A model generated the notes under the pieces. It ran no database searches. It was not told the origin of the DNA and worked only from the letters and a program-made list of their open reading frames with translations. A stretch of DNA of 64,000 nt from Torreya grandis (lineage: Eukaryota > Streptophyta > Pinopsida > Cupressales > Taxaceae), in the NCBI GenBank assembly GCA_037957365.1, contig JARHVA010002426.1, forward strand, positions 514,001 through 578,000, in the 5' to 3' direction. Positions 49,150-62,304 of this stretch are shown here, piece by piece. Each line of letters starts with the position of its first letter. Positions within the stretch are counted from its first letter, which is position 1. Position numbers and translations under genes: made by a program.

Positions 49150-50340
49150 TCTAACTTGAATAATATTTTGAGTAATTTTCACTTGTTAGTCATCAATAAT
49201 GATGATCAACTTATTTGGAATGAGTCATTTAATGGCCAATACCAAGTAAAATGTGGATACATTCTATTGGAGCAAAATCCTAGAATCTTCATTAATTGGG
49301 AGAAGATATGGGATAAATTTTTTATTCCTAAAATCAACCTAATTTTATGGATGGAAATTTAAAACAAAATTTTAATAATGGATAATTTAATAAAAATAGG
49401 TTGCACCTTGACTAACAAATGTGTCTTATGTGAAAATGATAATGAATATATTTTTCATCTGCTTGTGGATTGCCCTTATACATAGGAAATTTGGAGCTTT
49501 TTTATTCTCAAATTCAATGTTCATTGGGTGTATGTTGGTTGTATGTTGTAAGTGTGACAATCATGGGAGTGCCCCTTTTAGAATGTTCTTCTCAAAAACT
49601 ATGGAAGCTTTCTTTATTGCAATCATCTACAGTATTTGGGGAGAACATAATAAAAACATTTTCAGAGATAAAAATTGTGTTACTAAAATTATATCCAAAA
49701 TGATCTTTGAGCCTATTCTTGAAAACAATAATATTGTGCCTAATGAAAAAGTCAAAATCCTGCTTCTATTTGAATAACTTCCTAATCTTAACTGGAAAAT
49801 TGATCCTTATAGACTTGGAAAGAGTGACCTAAAAGATGAGATTATAAAAATAACTAAATGGAAAACTGCACCTTTGGGTTGGTTAAAGCTCTACTTTGAT
49901 GGTTTAGCATCCAAAGGAAACCCAGGCCCAGTTGGAGGAGGAGGTATATTAAGAGACCATCAAGGAATTTTGTGGTAGCTAATGTTGGAGATATGGGTAT
50001 TAATTCCAATCATTGGGATGAATCCCTTTATTATTTATGGGGCCTAAAACTAGATCAATAACTGGGATTTAAATTTCTCAATATAGAGGGAGATTTTCTA
50101 AATATTTTAAACTATCTATCAAGAAAAAATGTTACCAGCTAGTCTATTAAGAAAGTGATAGATGAAGCCATTTCTATTCTAGATTCTAGGCAACAGGTGC
50201 TCATCCAACATATATATCATGAAGGGAAATTGATAGCTAATTGGTTCATTGATAGGGGCATGGCCTCTTTGGGATTGACTAATTAGATAGACATTGAAGA
50301 TCATCCTCGAGACATTATTAAGAGGATTAATGGGGAAGGT
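49150..50340 (+). pseudogene. LINE ORF2 C-terminus: zf-RVT and RNase H
   Basis: DQLIWNESFNGQYQVKCGY (49201) and CVLCENDNEYIFHLLVDC (49421-49475) are the zf-RVT zinc-binding region of plant L1 ORF2. From 49860 follow GWLKLYFDGLASKGNPGPVG and GGGILRDHQG, IEGDF (50085) and ANWFIDRGMASLG, the RNase H tail of the RIL-type plant L1 group. D (FDG) and D (EGDF) positions are visible. Stops occur after ILW and elsewhere. Confidence 0.8.
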
Positions 50341-50375
50341 CTTTGTAATGAACAAAACATTTGAGGTTATGGGGG

Positions 50376-50649
50376 TCTTCCCAAAGTTTAGTCATAGGAT
50401 GTATAAGGACTTTAGATTTTTTATATTCTTAGTATTTTATATTTAATTTTTCCATTTTCATTCTCTTTTGAGAAGTTTCTAGAATCAGGAAACATTCTTA
50501 AAGATTTTTTTTCTAATATCAAAGGCAGCCAGGAGATAGCTTTGGGGGTTTTCTAGTTTTCATTATATTTAATTTGGGAAAGACTTATTATCCCCTATTT
50601 TAGATTTCTTGTGGTTATAATGGGTCTACCAAATAGGATAAAGCCAAAA
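50376..50649. other. Spacer after the LINE
   Basis: AT-rich spacer with short T-runs. No feature recognised. Confidence 0.4.
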
Positions 50650-52196
50650 ATGTCTGGATAAGTAAAAAAGAAAAAGATTATTTAGGAGGATCTATAAGTT
50701 GGGGGATTCACAAAGTTCATGGAGAAAATTTAAGGGCATGATTGACACATTTTGACTCTCTTTGATAGCACCTGTGAAGAAAATACCCTTAACATCAATG
50801 GGGTCATACTAGAAATCATGAAGAAATTAATAACACATGTTACAGGGTTGGAGATAAAGGATACCAAAATCTTCAAAAATGGTAGGGATTATAAAAAAGA
50901 AAAGGAAATTTTTTTGGAGGAAGGAGAAATCCTAGAGACTCTTCACAGTGGATTTAACCACGAATTGCTACCAAGGCCTTTTGGAGATGTTGTTTTCCAT
51001 GTGATGCATACACATCACACTTGAAGGTAGGTTTAATGTTGTCAAATGGTCTCTTTTCATTTTTCTAAATTATTTTAGCCATGTTTTTTTCCTATGAGCC
51101 TTCCCTTATACATTATTTTCTCTTTAGAATCCACCATTTTAAAATATAAAAAAAGGAAATTACCCAATCCCCAGACATGAAGGGGTTATTTTCCTTATTC
51201 ACAAGTACTTTAAGGGAATGAATCAGATCAATCCTAAAATTTCTCATTCTTAGAAGAAAAAATTTGAGGATAAACATGTGGACATAATGAATGTTAAGAA
51301 GGTATGGATTAAGTATCCTAGCAATGTTCTCAAGAGTAATGTAATTAAATCTTCCAAAATCTCATATCAAAGTTATAAAAGGTTTAGAGGTCAAACTCAT
51401 TAAGTTTCAAGATAATATCAAAAATCATCTGAGAAGTGTGTCTAAGGTAATCCTTATGCATGTCAATCCTTCAAATAATAAAGGTAAAATAGGTCATATT
51501 ATAAGTGACTCAATCTTAATTGAAGAAGATATGACTAGTTTAAAGGACATCAATATTCAAAATGATCTAGGTAGAGCTAGTAAGACTACTCAGTCCAAGA
51601 AAATTGAGTCTGGTAAAAGTAAGTCTAGAGAGTACCCCAAGGATAAAGGAACAATTTATTCTAGTAAGAAGTCTCAAGTTTCAAATGAAAATTTCAATAA
51701 TTTAGTGAGCTCTTTGAAAGGTAATCAAAACTCAGACAAAATTGTTGAAGAGTTGAACCTCCAAAATTATATCATGTGTTGGTTCATGAGGCAACTAATA
51801 GAGCTTAAAGCTAAAGTCAATTATCTACACCAGAGGAATGACATAATGGTTCAAATAAATTTTTCCAAAGATGTAAACCAATAAATGCACACTCCCCAAA
51901 CTAGGGTTGACATGCTTGAAAATTAAAATGATAAGCTAAAAAATAATATTTGCTTCATAGTGAATTGTAGCAAGGCTGCTATGAATGAGGGGATTCAACA
52001 TGTTGAGAATATTAGAGCCCACCTGGGAGATTTTTTTGACACTAAGACCCCAAACAAAGGTAAAGGCAAATAGGTTCAGTGTAGAGGATGCCATAAAGAG
52101 GTCAAAAAAGAAAATTTATTGTTACAAATTGACTCAAATCTCAAAAAAATGAAAAGTTGTGAGGAAGACATTTCTGTAAATCTTAACATGGATTAA
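50650..52196 (+). pseudogene. Decayed gene of unknown plant family
   Basis: From ATG at 50650 a reading with in-frame stops gives GGFTKFMEKI, LTLFDSTCEENTLNINGV, ITHVTGLEIKDTKIFKN, EKEIFLEEGEILETL and LPRPFGDVVFHVM. A frame change near 51010 leads to YITLEGRFNVVKW and later FEDKHVDIMNVKKVWIKYPS. The C-terminal half (51438-51884, 148 codons) is a Lys/Ser-rich stretch that turns into a possible coiled coil (LIELKAKVNYLHQRNDIM). After that come GEGIQH-like and CHKEVKKENLLLQ stretches. I recognise no domain. Composition and many Trp/Gln-to-stop changes suggest a repeated, silenced gene family, possibly mobile-element-borne. Confidence 0.5.
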
Positions 52197-52424
52197 GCTT
52201 TTGCTTCTCCTTTTATTGGTTCCTATTTTTGGTGGTTTTTTTGTTCCTCCTTTATTATCTCTAGGTCGTGTTATAGTTATCTTTGGATCTATTTTATTAG
52301 TATCTCTCTTATGGACTTTGGTAGTCTGTTGGCTTCCTTTTTTTGTACTTATCTTAGGGTTTGGGGACCCTAGCCAAAAACATCCCCCACTTTAACCTTA
52401 ATAAAAATATATATATTAGGGATT
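52197..52424. other. Hydrophobic-frame stretch before the repeat
   Basis: T-rich sequence with overlapping hydrophobic frames. One of them (…SYFWWFFCSSF…) might be the tail of the decayed gene upstream. No assignment is possible. Confidence 0.3.
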
Positions 52425-55400
52425 AGGGATTAGGGCATTAATGCATAGGGTTTAGGGGTTATGGATTAAGTATTAGGGCATAAAGCTTACAATTTATGTT
52501 TTAGGGTTTAGGTATTAGGGATTAAGGCATATGGTTTAGGTTTAAGGGTGTATATAAGGTATAATACTCTATGCCATGTGAACCTAATTCTTACTACAAA
52601 AGATATTAATTGGGGCTAAATTGGTAAATAGGGAATGTTTATGGTTTACAATTTAGGGTATGGTGTTTAGGGTTTAGGGTTTAATGTATATATGGTTTAG
52701 GGTGTACATAGGGTCCACTCTGTTTTTGGTCTCAATTATCCTCCACATCATCATATATTAAGCTAATTACTTAATTGGGACAATTTTTAATACGATTAAG
52801 GCTAAATTAAGTAATGTATATACCTAATTATTACTCTAAATGATGTTAATTAGTGCTAAATTGATTAACTAGGTTTAAAATATAGGTTACATAAGTTTTA
52901 TGGTTTAAGGCTTAGGTTTTAAGACCTCTAAGGTTAAAGGTTTAGGGTATACATCATTAATCACAAAGATAATTAAGGATAATTTAAATCACTTAGACCT
53001 ATTTATGACTATAAAATGTGTTTTTGGGTTGTCATTATACCCCATGTCATCATGAATATTAAGTGAATTAGTCAAATGGGGTAATAAATCATGTGATTCA
53101 AGCCAAACTGAGCTTTGTGAACTTAATTCTCAGTCTAAATGATGTTAATTTGAGCTAAAATGATTGTTTCAAGGTTTAAAGAGTTTATATTTATGGTTTA
53201 GAGTTTAGGGATTAGGAAATATAAGGATTAGGGCTTATTGTATAAGTTTTAGGGTATATAAGGTACAATCATGAAGGCAATTAGGGTAAATTTGAGCTCT
53301 TTGAACCTATATATGTGAGTAAATAATGTGATTTTGGGCTCAATTATCCCCCACATCATCATAAATTGATCCAATTAAGTCAATTATGGTAATGAGTGAT
53401 GCTATTTTGACCAAGTCGATCCCTGTGAACCTAATTCTTACTATAAAGGATGTTAATTGGGACTAAATTGATGGGTTTAGGGTTTAGGGTCTATAATTTG
53501 AAGGGTTTAGGGTTTAGGTTTTTAGGTAAATCGTACAGGGTTTAGGGTTTAAGGTATAGGATATAGGGTTGAATTGCTAATATAATTGAATAAATTTTGA
53601 GTTATTTGTTCTCTTATTTGTAATAAATACCTTCATGTTCACATTTTTGATAAAAATAGGGTCAGTTAAGCCATACATGTTGTATACATTATATAATTGA
53701 TTAAGCCATAAATTTGGTTTAGGAGGTCAATTTTTCCCAAATCATGCCCTTAATTGCATAGCTTAACTAATTTGATCAATTCATGATAGATTCAAACTTA
53801 ATTTTGCCCCAAATCATATCTTTCTCTTGAAGGGGTTCAATTGGCCTCAAATGCCACCTTGATTAAATCAAATCAAATCTTAAAATGACTAATTATATGA
53901 CATGACATTAAGGTTAATTTCACTCTAAATCACATCATATATGATTTAAAATAGGTTCATGTGACTCATTTTGACCCTAATTAGGGATTAGGGATTAGGG
54001 CATAGGGTTTAGGGATTGATGATTAGAGAACTAGAGCATAGGGCTTACAATTCATGTTTTAGGGTTTATGGATTAGGTATTAGTGCATAGGTTTTAGGTT
54101 TAAGTGTGTAAATAAGGTCTAATCTCTCTATGCCATGTGAACCTAATTCTTACTAAAAAGGATGTTAATTGGGGCTAAATCGATTGGTAAATAGGGAAAA
54201 TTTATGGATTATAATTTAGGGTAAAGTGTTTATGGTTTATGTTTTGGGACTTAGGGTTTAATTTATATATGGTTTAGGGTGTACATAAGATACACCATAT
54301 TTTTGGGCTTTATTAGCCCCCACATCATCACAAATTGAGCCAATTAGTCAATTGGGACAATGAATAATGTGATTCAGGCTAAATTAAGTAATGTATATAC
54401 CTAATTATTACTCTAAATAGTGTTAATTAGTGTTAAACTAATTGGTTTAGGGTTTAAAATATAAGGTATAGGGTTTAGGGTTTAGGGCTTAGGGTTTAAG
54501 ACCTATAAGGTTTAAGGTTTAGGGTACATAGTGTCCAATTACAAAGATAATTAAGGATAATTTGAATCATGTTAACCTATTTGTGACCATAGAATGTGTT
54601 TTTGGGATGTCATTATACCCAATGGCATCATGTAGATTGAGTTAATTAGTCAAATGTGGTAACTAGTTGTGTGATTTAGGCCAAATTGAGCCCTGTGAAC
54701 TTAATTCTTAGTCTAAATTATGTTAATTTAGGCTAAAATATTTGGTTCAAGGCTTAAAGAGTTTATATTTATGGTTTAGAGTTTAGGGATTAGGAACTTT
54801 AGGTATTAGGGCTTAGGGTATATAAGGTACAATCATGAAAGTAATTAGGGAAAATTTGAGCTCCTTGAACCTAGATCTATGAGCAAAGAATGTGATTTTG
54901 GACTCAATTAGCCCCCACATCAACATAGTTTGAGCCAATTAAGTCAATTACGATAATGAGTGATGTGATTTTGACCAAATTGATCCTTTTAAACCTAATG
55001 ATTATTATATAAAAGATGTTAATTAGGGATAAATTATTATTTTTAGGGTTTAAGGTCTATAATTTAAAGGGTTTAGGGTTTAAGGTAAATGGTACAAGGT
55101 TTAGGGTTTGAGATATCAGATATAGGGTCCAATCACTAAGGTAATTGAAGAAAATTTGAGATAATTATTCACCTATTTATGATAATTGCCTTCATCTTTG
55201 CATTTTTGATAAAAGTAGGGTCAGTTAAGCCATACATGTGCATACATTATATAATTGATTGAGTCATAAATTTGGTTTAGGGGCTAAATTTTACCCAAAT
55301 CATGCCCCTAATTACACAAATTGACTAATTAGATCAATTCATGATAGAATCAAACTTAATTTTTCCCCAAATCATATCTTTCTCTTGAATGGGTTTAAAT

Positions 55401-55540
55401 TGGCCTCAAATGCCTCCTTGATTAAATAAATCAACTCTCTAGTTAATTATATATGACATGACATTAGGGTTAATTTCACTCCAAATCACATCATATATGA
55501 TTTAAAATAGGTTCATGTGGCTCACTTGGACCCTAATTAC
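52425..55540 (+). repeat. Higher-order repeat with TTTAGGG-like blocks, two 1.56-kb units
   Basis: Unit 1 (about 52425-53980) and unit 2 (about 53981-55540) are collinear. Landmarks 'ctatgccatg' (52569, 54128) and 'catttttgat' (53642, 55201) are both 1559 bases apart. Each unit holds about four subunits of 255-310 bases with 'aacctaattcttact…gatgttaatt', a block of GGGTTTAGGG or GGGATTAGG runs, and 'cccacatcatcat…ttgagccaatta'. A non-repeating 0.5-kb tail follows. The short TTTAGGG runs match the plant telomere motif but are interrupted. Confidence 0.9.
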
Positions 55541-58336
55541 CTCAAAAATTGAACTAATCAACATTTGCATTCATTCCCTGATGACTTCAAGTTTATTGAG
55601 CTCAAAACCACATTTTATACATGTAAAACTTGCATATAAATAAATAATATTTATTTACTTTAAATGAGCTAATGAAATCAAAGTAGATCAACCCCCAAAG
55701 ATCACATCATGCAATTAGGTTAAAGGGGCTCAAAATATCCCCAATTTACTTTAGATACACAACTAGATTGGTATTCCAAAGGTTAAGTTTTGGCCATAGG
55801 TTTAAAAATGCATTTTATGACATATTGTGATAAAATCAATTATATAGTAAAATGTATAATGAGTTACACCTTAAAACCAAGTAATTGTAAGCAGTCAAGT
55901 CAACATATTAAAATACTCATAAATATTTTGAATTCTAATGTGATATCACAACACCTTAATTCACTATCCAAGGTTAGGTACCTTTCTTATATCACATGAA
56001 ATAACACAACTATTAGGGAGCTCAAGAACATATATAAAATTTGAGTTCAAGATCACACTTGCATTTTTGGGTGTTATAAATATATAATTTAATCATTTTA
56101 TTAACATGGTTAATAATATGATCATGTTATAAACATGATTATGTTATTTGAATTTAATTTCAAAAACCAAGCCTTTTGGCTCGAGAATGCACTGGATTCA
56201 TGAGCCAAAGGCTTGGACTTGTCAATCTACAACTAAGCCTAAGAGTATTGATAAAAAATTTAAAAAATGAATTTTGATCACCAAATACACTAAAAATTTC
56301 CATTGTAAAACTTAAAAACTTAATACCATCATGATGAGAATGCTCTCTTCTTTCCAAAATTATGATTTTTATAATTTTTGGACTAATTTAAGGTTTCAAA
56401 CTATGTTGATTTCTAACTATAGCTTTTTTAGGCCATTACACGCCGCAAACATACATGCCTATACATGTTCATGTAATTTGTTTTTCATTGATCCAAATGC
56501 AAAACAAGTTATATAGTCATAAACTAGGGCTAATTCTACACACATTCAAAAGAAACTAATTTCTTTTTTTTAAGTTGGTTAGACGAATTGCATAGGTGAC
56601 TATCCATTATTTTGTCAGATTTAAGGATCTCTTTACTTGAAAAATTCATAAAAAAAAAAGTATTCATTGAAAAAATATAGGTCATAAACTAGAATATTTT
56701 ATATAAATATTCACCAATATTAAACTATGCTCAAAAAATGGTGTGTCACATGGCCATCTATCTAATCTATTTTCTTTAAAAAAATATCTCTTCAAATTTT
56801 AGATGTTTGACATACTTATAATTAACCATTTTTTAAAAAAAATAGTGTTTTGGAAACTAGACTCGAAATGCTACATTTCATTTTCTAAAACCATCTTCAA
56901 ATTTGGAGTGTAGATATCTCAAATTATCTATAGAATTTTATATTTGTGAAATTTAGGAAAATCATTTCCATGAGTAGGCCCCTTTTTATCCCCCAACTTT
57001 GTGCACTTACCCTATAGCTATTCAAGGTCATAACCAACCATAAGGGGAAAATATCAACTATTACTACTATCTTATGTGGTTAGATCTTGTCTTATATGAA
57101 AAAATAGGAAAATTAGGGGACAATTTCATGAATATACTTGAAACACTTTTGTTTGTGAAAATTTGGCATTTTGATGCATGTGGATGACCTAAAAAATGAC
57201 ATTGTTAATGTTGAAACCCAAATAGGGTTGCAATAGTTGAAAACCTATCAATAAAAAGGGGGGAGTCTAATGTGTTGAGTTTACCCCAAACAACCTCTTG
57301 ATGATTTATTATTGCCTACAAATTCAATAATCTAAAGAGGGAAATTAATCCCATGTAGTTCTCCCAATTAGATTGCTTAATGTAATAGTGCTCTTTTTGA
57401 TACATATATGCATCTATAGATAGAGTGAATACTTAATAATGTTTTCCTTGACTTGGATTAAATAGTTTTTTGACTTAGTTAAGTATTGTTGGCAATAATT
57501 AGAATAATATTTTGAAAGAATAGGGAATCTTTTCTCAATGTGCAATAGTATAATTATACCTCAATAGTGAAATTTATGAGTGGCAGAATAGGTGACATAG
57601 TTGTGCATTTTTATCAATCTAAAATGGGAAAACCTCAAGATACTTATCCTAAAAATATAGACCAAACTGTAAGAGAGGATTCAAAATTGAAAGAATTCAT
57701 TATTAAGTTAAGGATTGGATCCACCCACAGGGTTCAAGACTAATTGCCACTACTATCCCATACTAGTTAATTTTGGCTTGAAGGGTAATGTTTAAAAATT
57801 AAGGATATAAGATGTTTGTACATATGCTTAGAGAGGTTTTTAATGATTAATAACATTTTTTTAGGCATAAGACAACAACTTGGAAAGGGATAGGTTTGTA
57901 TATATACTTAGGATAGAGTGATTGGTGAAATAGGTCCAAATTAAGTGCTCAAGTCATTTCAAGTAAAAGCGATCCAAAGCTAAAATTATCAAGTATTCAT
58001 GACCAAACTTTAATGACTACATCTCAAAATAAATATTTATGTGTGTCATATATTATATATGAAAATATAGTCATATAAATTATGTATACACACATAATAA
58101 TATATGTCGTATATAATTATTTGATTTTTTAGGCATGTATGTAACATGTAATCCAATTCAATGGGCATAAAAGTGTCAATGTCTAGTAGATATCGCAATT
58201 AGGCATGCAATAATAAACAACATAGTAGATGCATTATATAAATCATGGAATCACACACAATATAAGTATGTGTGATAGAAATCATGACACCAATCTCAAA
58301 TTAAAAATCATTTATGCATCCATGTATGTGCACGTG

Positions 58337-58344
<8 letters not shown>
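55541..58344. other. Unassigned AT-rich stretch
   Basis: 2.8 kb of AT-rich sequence without coding motifs, tandem repeats or RNA genes that I can recognise. Small inverted AT-rich words near 56100-56150 are expected by composition. Confidence 0.4.

Positions 58345-58382
<38 letters not shown>
58345..58382. repeat. (CA)n microsatellite, 19 units
   Basis: Uninterrupted CA dinucleotides after an imperfect GTGCACGTGCACGCGCG lead-in. Confidence 0.97.
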
Positions 58383-58384
<2 letters not shown>

Positions 58385-59089
58385 ATCATGATCATGAAGA
58401 ACACAATCACTTAAGACATGATAAAACTCTAACTCGACATTGAAATGACATGACCATGATTGGACTAGATGTTCTTATTACACAACTGACACATGACATG
58501 ATAAGACATGTTCAATACACTCATAATATAAAAATAGAACACACAAAAATGATCACACAATGTCATAATTATCCATATAAATAAAGCATAAATCAAGTAA
58601 AATTAGTCTACATAATCAATCAATCAACATCTAGTTTATTAAAGCACAATATCCATAGTAAATAGGACTCTATAAAATATGAGTAAGAGTAAGTCATTTA
58701 TAATAGTCTGATATGATTGTATAATAGTCTAATATGATCAATGGTATAATATAGAAATATATAACCTAATAAGTGTACAACCTAATGTAAAATGTTTTCC
58801 CATGGATGTAAGTCATGCCATGCATTTGTATGTCTATATATCATATGTAGCATGTATGTCCTACATCCCACTCATGTATAGCATAAAAAAATATGCATAT
58901 AAAATGGATATATAATTCACCATGTCTATGAGGAATAACATAAATCAATTTATGTGTACCAACAAATCAAGTCATGAATTGTTTTTAAAATATATATCTA
59001 TTTGATTTTTTATATTTTTTAATTTTCTTGTATTTTTAAATTATTTTACTATACTCACTTTTAGAACCAAATTAAGTGTATGATATTTA
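58383..59089. other. Unassigned AT-rich stretch
   Basis: No feature recognised. Confidence 0.4.
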
Positions 59090-60445
59090 TGGGGTTCACA
59101 GGTTTTCCTTCAACTATAGCCAAATGATAAGCCCATGTATCCTAGCTAGTTTCGCTTGAATTTTTCTTTGATTTATTTATCTAAATTAGTGTTCATTTGA
59201 TTTTATTTTAGTACCAAGTCACCAATTTCAAATTATTGAGTTTGAATATTCTTTTTACATGTTTTATTAATGTGATTGTGTTAAATTCATAGAAATTATA
59301 GAACATGGATTCATGTTTCATCCAACGTTTCTAATTGATGTAACCACATTTCATGATATTCATTTTATTTTATGATATCTTTAAGAGAAACCTACAAGGA
59401 TGGTAACTCTTAAAGATACATCCCTTGTAACAATTGTAACTACTTTAATCCTTTGGGTGGGGGCATTTCAGTAATAACCTTAACATTTTTTCGATCAACT
59501 TAGATACCTCATTGGGATATGACATAAACTAATATTTTTCATTAAGATACATAAAATACACATTCATTTGGGTTTAAGTACACATCGTATTTTCATAAGT
59601 GTTCAGTTTTTTTTATAAATTTTTAGCATGAACTTGGCAATGTTTTGATTTTTCAGCTAACTCATCAAAATAATATTCCATAGTTTTATATATAAGGTCC
59701 TAAAATATATGTGTCATGTTAATTTTAAAATTATCCCCAACATTCTTCAATCCGAAGGGCATGAATATGTACAAAAATGTTCCCCATGGCATTGTAAAGG
59801 TCATTTTGGGTCGATCATTGGGATTAATATTTATTTGATTGTACCCCAAAAAATCATCCATAATTGAGATCATTTCATAACTGGATGTGGAGTTGATAAT
59901 CATATATATTTTTAGATGATGTAAATTCATCCTTAATAATAACCTTATTCAAATCTTAAAAGTCCATACAAACCCTAATTTGTTTTTTAGGCTTGGAGAT
60001 CATCACAATATTAAAAATCCAAGGTGAGTAAGTGATGGGTTCGATGAACCATGCATCAATTAAGTTTTGAATATAAAATATAACTAAAAAGGTTACTTTT
60101 TGATGCATCTTACTAATTTTATAATTGACTGGTTGCTTACAAGGGTGAAGAACAATATTATGTAATTTTATGAAAGGATATATGCCCAACATATTTGAAT
60201 AAGACCAAGAAAATAACTCATAGAAATCATATAATATATCTCTAAAGAATTTTCCCTCTTTAGCCTTGAGTATTACTACAAGAATGATTGATCATGGGTC
60301 TTTATTTGTTCCATAATTAAATTTTTTTTCTTATTCACTTAATAATGTTGATTTATCTTGTGCATATGGTGTAGTAGGGATTGTATCAAGGCCATATAAT
60401 TAGACATCATCGTGTAAGGATTCAATATGTCCAAAATGTACATGG
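59090..60445 (-). pseudogene. Tat-like gypsy pol relic: RT plus integrase C-terminus
   Basis: On the minus strand: NYGTNKDP, DFYELFSWSYSNMLGI (60200-60320), AWFIEPITYSPWIFNIVMI and IRVCMDF (59956-60060), SIMDDFLGYNQININ, FTMPWGTFLYIFMPFGLKN and the region of the catalytic site degraded to YYFDELAEKSK (59640-59690). These fit RT of Tat/Ogre-type gypsy elements and differ from copies A-D. Near 59100-59175 the reading AYHLAIVEGKPVNPIN resembles the end of a gypsy integrase. The roughly 350 bases between are too short for RNase H and an integrase core, so an internal deletion is likely. No LTRs are recognised. Confidence 0.65.
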
Positions 60446-61500
60446 CAATTTCGTATAAAATGAAACCTTTTATTATGATAAAATTAAGGTATATCTTAAT
60501 ATCCCCCCAACATTAAAATATATATTCATCATTAGATTGTCCCTCTAAGACCGTATAATCAAGGTGATTGGGATTTATTAATTCTAATGTTACTACATTA
60601 TTAACTTCTTTTATAGAGTTGGGTTTTAATCTAATAAAGTGTGTATAAATATTATATTTTTTGTCTTAGTCTCATTATTAATGAATTGGTGATTTACTTA
60701 TTTTTTATGATGTGATTTAAATAATATAAAACTAGGACTAATTTAGATTGTGTAAAATATAGAAACAATGCCTTTATTTGATTTGATAAATGGAAAGAAG
60801 ATTTTGCACCTAAAAGATTGGAAATTAACAATGAAATAAATGGTATATGTACTTATATTATTTTTTATTATTTCAATCATAACAATCATCCCATATTATT
60901 AAAATATTATTTTTATGTTATGTCACTTCTCAGATCCAAAAATTGTAGCTCAATCCCTACCTAGACATTGTAAGTAATAGTGAGACCCATAAAATAATTG
61001 GTAATGGCTTAGTTATACTCTTAGTGTCCCTATAGATGGTTAAATTCTATGATACCTTATATTTATACACTTTCACCTATAGATGTGACCTAGGTGAGCA
61101 TTTTCCTATGATAATGTGTGTTGATCCCTATTTTCTTTCTCCTTCCTTTGAAACCCTAATCTAACTTTTTAACATAAGATGACCATTGAAAAAGGTGTTA
61201 GTATTTTGGTTTGAAAACCCCTAACCACTCCCTCTTGAGTTAATAAGTGTTTCCTACATTCCAATACCCTAAAATTTTCTCAAACTACACATGGTTCCCC
61301 TACCTATGTGTGTGTGTAGAACATTGAGATCAATCTAGAATGTAATGCAATGTTGAGATTTCAAAAATTATCACCATTAAAATTTAACTTACATGTGTGT
61401 ATTTATAGTTTTCTCTATGGATGATTATTTGAGGCATTTGTATATATTTATATTCCTTTATGATAATGTCTCAATATTGTGTTAATTTATTTATCATGTT
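60446..61500. other. Unassigned stretch
   Basis: AT-rich sequence between the gypsy relic and the copia element. It may include gag-side or LTR remnants of the relic, but nothing can be recognised. Confidence 0.35.
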
Positions 61501-61700
61501 ATTTTTAGGTAGTGACCAAGCTACTAAGTTACAAAGTGATGACCAAGTGACAGATAACCTTAAGATTGTTGTATATTTATAGTTTCCTCTTTGATATTTC
61601 CCACTATATTTGATCCATTTATTGTGTACAATAAAAACTTTTGTGTCAGGGAAACCCACGAACAACAAACATGCTCCGATCCCTCCTGAGTCAAGATCTT

Positions 61701-61711
61701 GCTCTACCAAT
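61701..61711 (-). other. Putative primer-binding site of copia element
   Basis: On the minus strand ATTGGTAGAGC would be the initiator-Met site ATTGGTATCAGAGC with three bases (TCA) lost. It is followed by AAGATCTTGACTCAGGAGG, a leader-like sequence. It directly adjoins the presumed LTR end. Confidence 0.45.
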
Positions 61712-62294
61712 TAGAACACATGTGATTACTTCTTGTATTAGCAACCAAACACGGAATTATACCAGAATCAATAAGTAACTAAAAATATGAAACAACACAG
61801 GAATTAAGAAACAATACACAATTTTATTATATACATAAAAGAATATACAATAAGGAAGATGCCACTTCTTCCTCCACCTCAAAGGTTCGCCACACCTCAA
61901 GACCTTCTTCCCTCTCTCTCTTGGTCCCAACAATCAACTCCAATATAGAATTGATGTTCACCTCTCCAACCAGTCAGTAACACGCTGCCAGTTCACCAAG
62001 TACACATCCGTACTCCAAGTAGATCTCCTGCTCTCTGCTGCTACCTATAAATCACTAGACCTTACTCACCATGTAGATATCTCTACACCCCTGAAGAACC
62101 CTTGTCCTTGCCTCACCAAGTCCTTATGATTCTTCAACCAGTGCCTCGATGGATCAGCTCCTTGACCTTGTAGACCTTGCAACTCTCCCTGATCATACAC
62201 ACTCAGCACCCCTTTGGAACTAGGAGGAGCTACACTAGCTCTCTCTCAAAGCTCTATGGCTTTCTAGCACACATTTACAATACAGCCCATGAGT

Positions 62295-62304
62295 CCATAT
62301 ATAG
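62295..62304 (-). promoter_or_regulatory. TATA box of copia LTR
   Basis: On the minus strand CTATATATGGACTCATGGGC, a strong TATA context, lies about 340 bases after the LTR start. Confidence 0.6.

Larger units (their letters stand above)
44940..50375 (+). mobile_element. LINE-1 (RIL-type) element, degraded but full in domain content
   Basis: In plus orientation the stretch holds an ORF1 with a DUF4283-like region and a CCHC knuckle, then an ORF2 with an endonuclease, RT, a zf-RVT zinc region and a C-terminal RNase H. This is the standard plan of plant L1 elements. Stops and frameshifts occur throughout. The 5' end is uncertain and no poly(A) tail or target duplication is evident. The 3' end is placed after the RNase H reading near 50370. 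Confidence 0.85.

Noticed and set aside
52201..52395. 64-codon strongly hydrophobic frame, possible membrane protein
   Set aside because: T-rich stretch with a competing frame that continues the upstream pseudogene. No other support.
52425..55540. A true telomere
   Set aside because: TTTAGGG runs are short and interrupted and embedded in longer subunits, with unrelated sequence on both sides.
61471..61710. 79-codon minus-strand frame beside the copia LTR
   Set aside because: It starts in the presumed primer-binding site and leader and then becomes AT-rich. It is more likely untranslated leader than a gene.
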